From the NCBI RefSeq assembly GCF_964204865.1, contig NC_135262.1, positions 14,322,001 to 14,386,000 of the forward strand: a DNA stretch of 64,000 nucleotides, given 5' to 3'. Below the pieces are notes generated by a model that searched no databases, had not been told where the DNA came from, and saw only the letters and a program-made list of their open reading frames with translations. The translations under genes were made by a program, and so were the position numbers. The DNA comes from Styela clava. Taxonomy: Eukaryota > Chordata > Ascidiacea > Stolidobranchia > Styelidae. Shown here in pieces: positions 61,124 to 64,000 of this stretch (its first letter is position 1; each line of letters starts with the position of its first letter).

Positions 61124-62428
61124 TTACTGCTTACTGATGTTTCCCACTATATCTTCAATTGTTTTGTTTGCAAAATTATCATATAAATCGTATTTAGAAA
61201 GATCCACAACAGTTTCGTATTTTTCAAATGTTGGTTTTCTGTTATCTGATTCTGGAGGAGAATTCTCAGAAAGAATTTTTTGTGGATCTAATGTACAATT
61301 TACAGCTTCAGTGACAGTCTCTTCACTAGTTTCGTCGTCTTTTGACTCTATTTCGGGAACAGTCGGCACTTCACATGCAACGATCGTCGCTCTAGATTTT
61401 CTAGACGGTGTCGCGGATCGTATTACGTTTGTTGGCGATTTATTGATTGCTGTTGAGGTACTAGGTCTTTTCATGATTATCGTTGTATGAAGGCATGGAC
61501 ATTTTAATAAAATATTATGACACGCAGTTCGCAAGCCGCTCATATATCTCAACAAAATAAATGGGAGACTTGTGGCATGCATACACGTCATTGAAGAGGT
61601 AACCAAAACTGCGTCAGGTCGAAGGACTGTAAAATATAAAGCAGTCATAAACCTATCTCGTGAACATTACCATCTATAATATCACTAATAAGTAGACTTT
61701 CAAGGGTGCTTTCACGACCAATGTCTAAGTCTTCAATAACAATAATTTGGATTCACGATTGTATTTCAATATGTGGACTGTTTTAGCATTAATATATCGT
61801 GCCTACGTTGATTTCTGATCAAGGCAACAATTTTTGGCGACTTATATGCTTTTGAACACCCTTACAAAAGTAGCATCAAACTCAAACTGGTTTTAATGAG
61901 CGATCAGTTTCAATGGCAAATGATGTAACCGTACAAAAATTAGAAGAATGAAATGGCACTTTTGCTATGCCCGTTTATATTTGTGAAACTAAATGTAACC
62001 TTTCCAATCAATTTCACATTCACAAAATTTTTAAATTTAAAAGTTGAGAAGTGAGTGAGCAACACATCGAAAACCTTCGTTGTACTCACCAATATCTGCA
62101 AAAACGACATCAAAAAACACGACGCATATGAGAGGAGTGATGGAGAGAAACAAGGAAAACGTTAGCAGAATGAGAAGCTTGATGGTGTCATGAAGAGCTG
62201 GTCTTCTGTTCCTAAAATGCACGAGATATAAGGAAAAAGACAGTGAAGTTTAAAAAGAAATATATATAAGTTTGCATAGAATGTCGTTAGGCAATAAATT
62301 CATCGTTTTGACATAATTTAAAGCAGGATTTTCTGACATGATATGCAAACGGATTCAAGATGTCCTTACTTCTTCAGTTTGGATGGCGTAGGAGAATATG
62401 ACCTTTGATTTGATGTGTCAGGTACCGC
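61124..62428 (-). CDS. Divergent rhodopsin-class-like GPCR, 3' part (TM6, TM7, C-tail)
   Basis: Three exons on the minus strand join in frame: 62428-62370, 62211-62090 and 61626-61124 (TAA 61126-61124). They give 227 residues of a larger protein. The first exon is a polar segment (SNQRSYSPTPSKLKK), consistent with intracellular loop 3. The second is a hydrophobic helix LILLTFSLFLSITPLICVVF, with Pro where TM6 usually has its CWxP motif. The third has a helix ending SLPFILLRYMSGLRT, aligned with TM7 and helix 8, then a long Ser/Thr/Glu-rich tail. Both the CWxP (SITP) and NPxxY (LPFIL) motifs are degenerate. I could not find TM1-TM5 before the window's right end. The receptor class is inferred from topology and these motif positions only. 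Confidence 0.6.
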
Positions 62429-63138
62429 CTAGAGATAATGAAATATTTAAATATTTTGTCTTTAAACAATCATACCCCTAACGAGCAATAGTTATATAGT
62501 AGATTGAATATGCTTGTCTAGGAAGTTTGATTTTATTTGATTATGAAATTCATATTTAATTATTATATAGTCATTATTTACTGAAAGATGATAATACCCT
62601 GAGGCTACTTCAAATATATATATATATTTTTTTTATGTAGAACCGTTTGCTTCAAGATATGGGGAACATTGAGAACGCTGAAGTCAAAATCTGAGCCGTA
62701 GTCTAAATATGTTTTATGCATATGAATCCAGTATGGGATGTTAGAACAATTAGGATCATACATGCCCAACTTTTGTTTGTGTACACGTTTATTCGTATTT
62801 GTGGTACAATAGATAGTACCTCTCGTCTCCCGTACATATACGGACAAGAGCAATATTTACATAGCACATAAAAATGCGAACAGTATGACCTAAAAATTAA
62901 TTAAAACGGTGCATTTCAATGTTTATGGAAAATCAACGGCTAATCTTACTAGACCTGCGTTTCCCAAGATATTAGGGTTTTCAAATGAAAAATTGTAACA
63001 ATATTTTCGTAACCAGTCTACATTAAAATAAGGATAAACCAATTCGATGGAGGGGATGGTCGATTCGGCGATGGAGTCCAAGGTATGAGAAGTGATCAAT
63101 GTACATTAATAACCGTTGGAATTTTATATCTTTTATTA
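62429..63138. other. Probable intron of the receptor gene
   Basis: No exon for TM5 is recognised. An 82-codon minus-strand frame (62605-62853) is not hydrophobic and does not look like a receptor helix. Confidence 0.4.
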
Positions 63139-64000
63139 CAGGGGTGTCAAACTTGCGGCCCCAGAGAACTTCCGATGCGGCCCTCGAACGCACTCTATAG
63201 GATCGGCCTGGTCATAAAGGGGTTCCCTGTGTCATAATTTGGGATTATGGCTAAATTAAATGTATTTTGGGGGAACAATAGTATTTCATAGTGGTCTGCG
63301 TGTGAACAAAACCAATTTCAAAACTTAAAATGTTTGAGTTTAAATTATCCATGCTTGATCCGGCTGTTCTTAATTACGGTGACGTCATCATATTTTTTTT
63401 ATGTATAATTTTTATTTTGCTACAAGGTCAATTTTATTTGTATGAATATTTCAAAGCTTAAAAATAAACAAAGAATCTGTTGCTAGTTGAAAACGAAGTA
63501 TTTTAAACGCGCGAGCAACGTTCTCCGGCTCATAATAAACAAACAAAGATACCAGACAGCACGCGATCAATTTTTTTTTTTTTTTGTTTTTTCTGGTATG
63601 TACGGATCAGAAATTTTCCAAATCAGAAAATCAAATGCTCTTCGATAAAACGAATATCACTTCACTTCAAAATCCCACTCTTGTTTTATTTTGAAGGTGA
63701 GGTAAAACTCGTCCAAAAGAAAACTCTTTCTCTCGCATATCAATCACGTGTTGACCACAGCGTTAAAAGTAAGAAACTTTTTCTCGAAATTTTTTGAAAT
63801 TTCTCTCTTCTTACCGGCATAAGGTCGGACGCATTTGCGCTACGTAATTTGGAAAATAAGCTTTTTAAAGATATATTGGGAAATGTACTAGCGTGTTTGA
63901 TTAAATAAGCTTTTTAAAGATATATTGGGAAATGTACTAGCGTGTTTGATTAACTATTTATGTCATATTATAAAAGAGGTATAAAAAGTCGATTGGGACC
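63139..64000. mobile_element. hAT-type element, left end only
   Basis: The start CAGGGGTGTCAAACTTGCGG with the following GCGGCCC is a typical hAT terminal repeat. No matching right end lies before the window edge. The right boundary is therefore unknown, and the element may stop well before 64000. Confidence 0.5.
63853..63951. repeat. Tandem duplication, 2 x 49 bp
   Basis: A unit containing AAATAAGCTTTTTAAAGATA is repeated directly with an offset of 49 bases, with no mismatch that I can see. Confidence 0.9.

Noticed and set aside
61137..61490. 117-codon plus-strand frame
   Set aside because: It is antisense to the last receptor exon and has no domain.
62605..62853. Minus-strand frame as a possible upstream receptor exon
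   Set aside because: It is not hydrophobic enough for TM5 and has no matching splice phase that I could defend.
1..64000. CRISPR arrays, rRNA, tRNA, bacterial operons
   Set aside because: Both strands were read for regular spaced repeats and tRNA-like boxes and nothing convincing was seen. The sequence is clearly eukaryotic.

Overview
This 64 kb window is AT-rich metazoan nuclear DNA. It has spliced genes with GT-AG introns, extracellular mosaic proteins, hAT-like MITEs, a Penelope-like retroelement and a relic of a non-LTR retrotransposon. The compact spacing and the lectin/sushi gene content fit a tunicate (ascidian-like) genome best. That assignment is inference, and no sequence here names the species.

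The left 49.5 kb is dominated by a cluster of three paralogous, probably secreted mosaic genes, reconstructed by joining exons whose phases agree throughout. Paralog A (+, 458-9466, 5' end off the window) shows 5.5 CCP/sushi domains, a WAP four-disulfide core and three cysteine-rich modules. Paralog B (+, 20804-26743, 589 aa) has a signal peptide, a C-type lectin-like domain (CTLD), 4 CCPs, a WAP, two cysteine-rich modules and a short His-rich tail. Paralog C (-, 49461-27737, 27 coding exons, 1015 aa) has a signal peptide, a CTLD, 10 CCPs, a WAP and three cysteine-rich modules. Every CCP is encoded by two exons with the same phase pattern, so CCPs can be gained or lost as two-exon cassettes without breaking frame. 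B and C converge, with stop codons about 1 kb apart. The domain set suggests a recognition or adhesion protein family, but function is not shown by the sequence.

Between A and B lies an unrelated 7-coding-exon CRAL-TRIO lipid-carrier gene (14182-16850, 277 aa). To the right of C are a truncated Penelope-like element with a GIY-YIG endonuclease and an overlapping hammerhead-ribozyme motif (about 52.1-52.8 kb, -), an intronless-CDS tetraspanin (55983-56747, -), a decayed LINE (about 59.6-60.4 kb, -), and the 3' part of a divergent seven-helix receptor (61124-62428, -).

Mobile DNA is frequent in the introns and intergenic gaps. There are at least six hAT-type elements with 8-bp target-site duplications, one pair of about 111-bp palindromic MITEs with exact 8-bp duplications, two copies of a TA-flanked family, a 345-bp palindromic element and a partial hAT element at the right edge. 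I saw no rRNA, tRNA or CRISPR.
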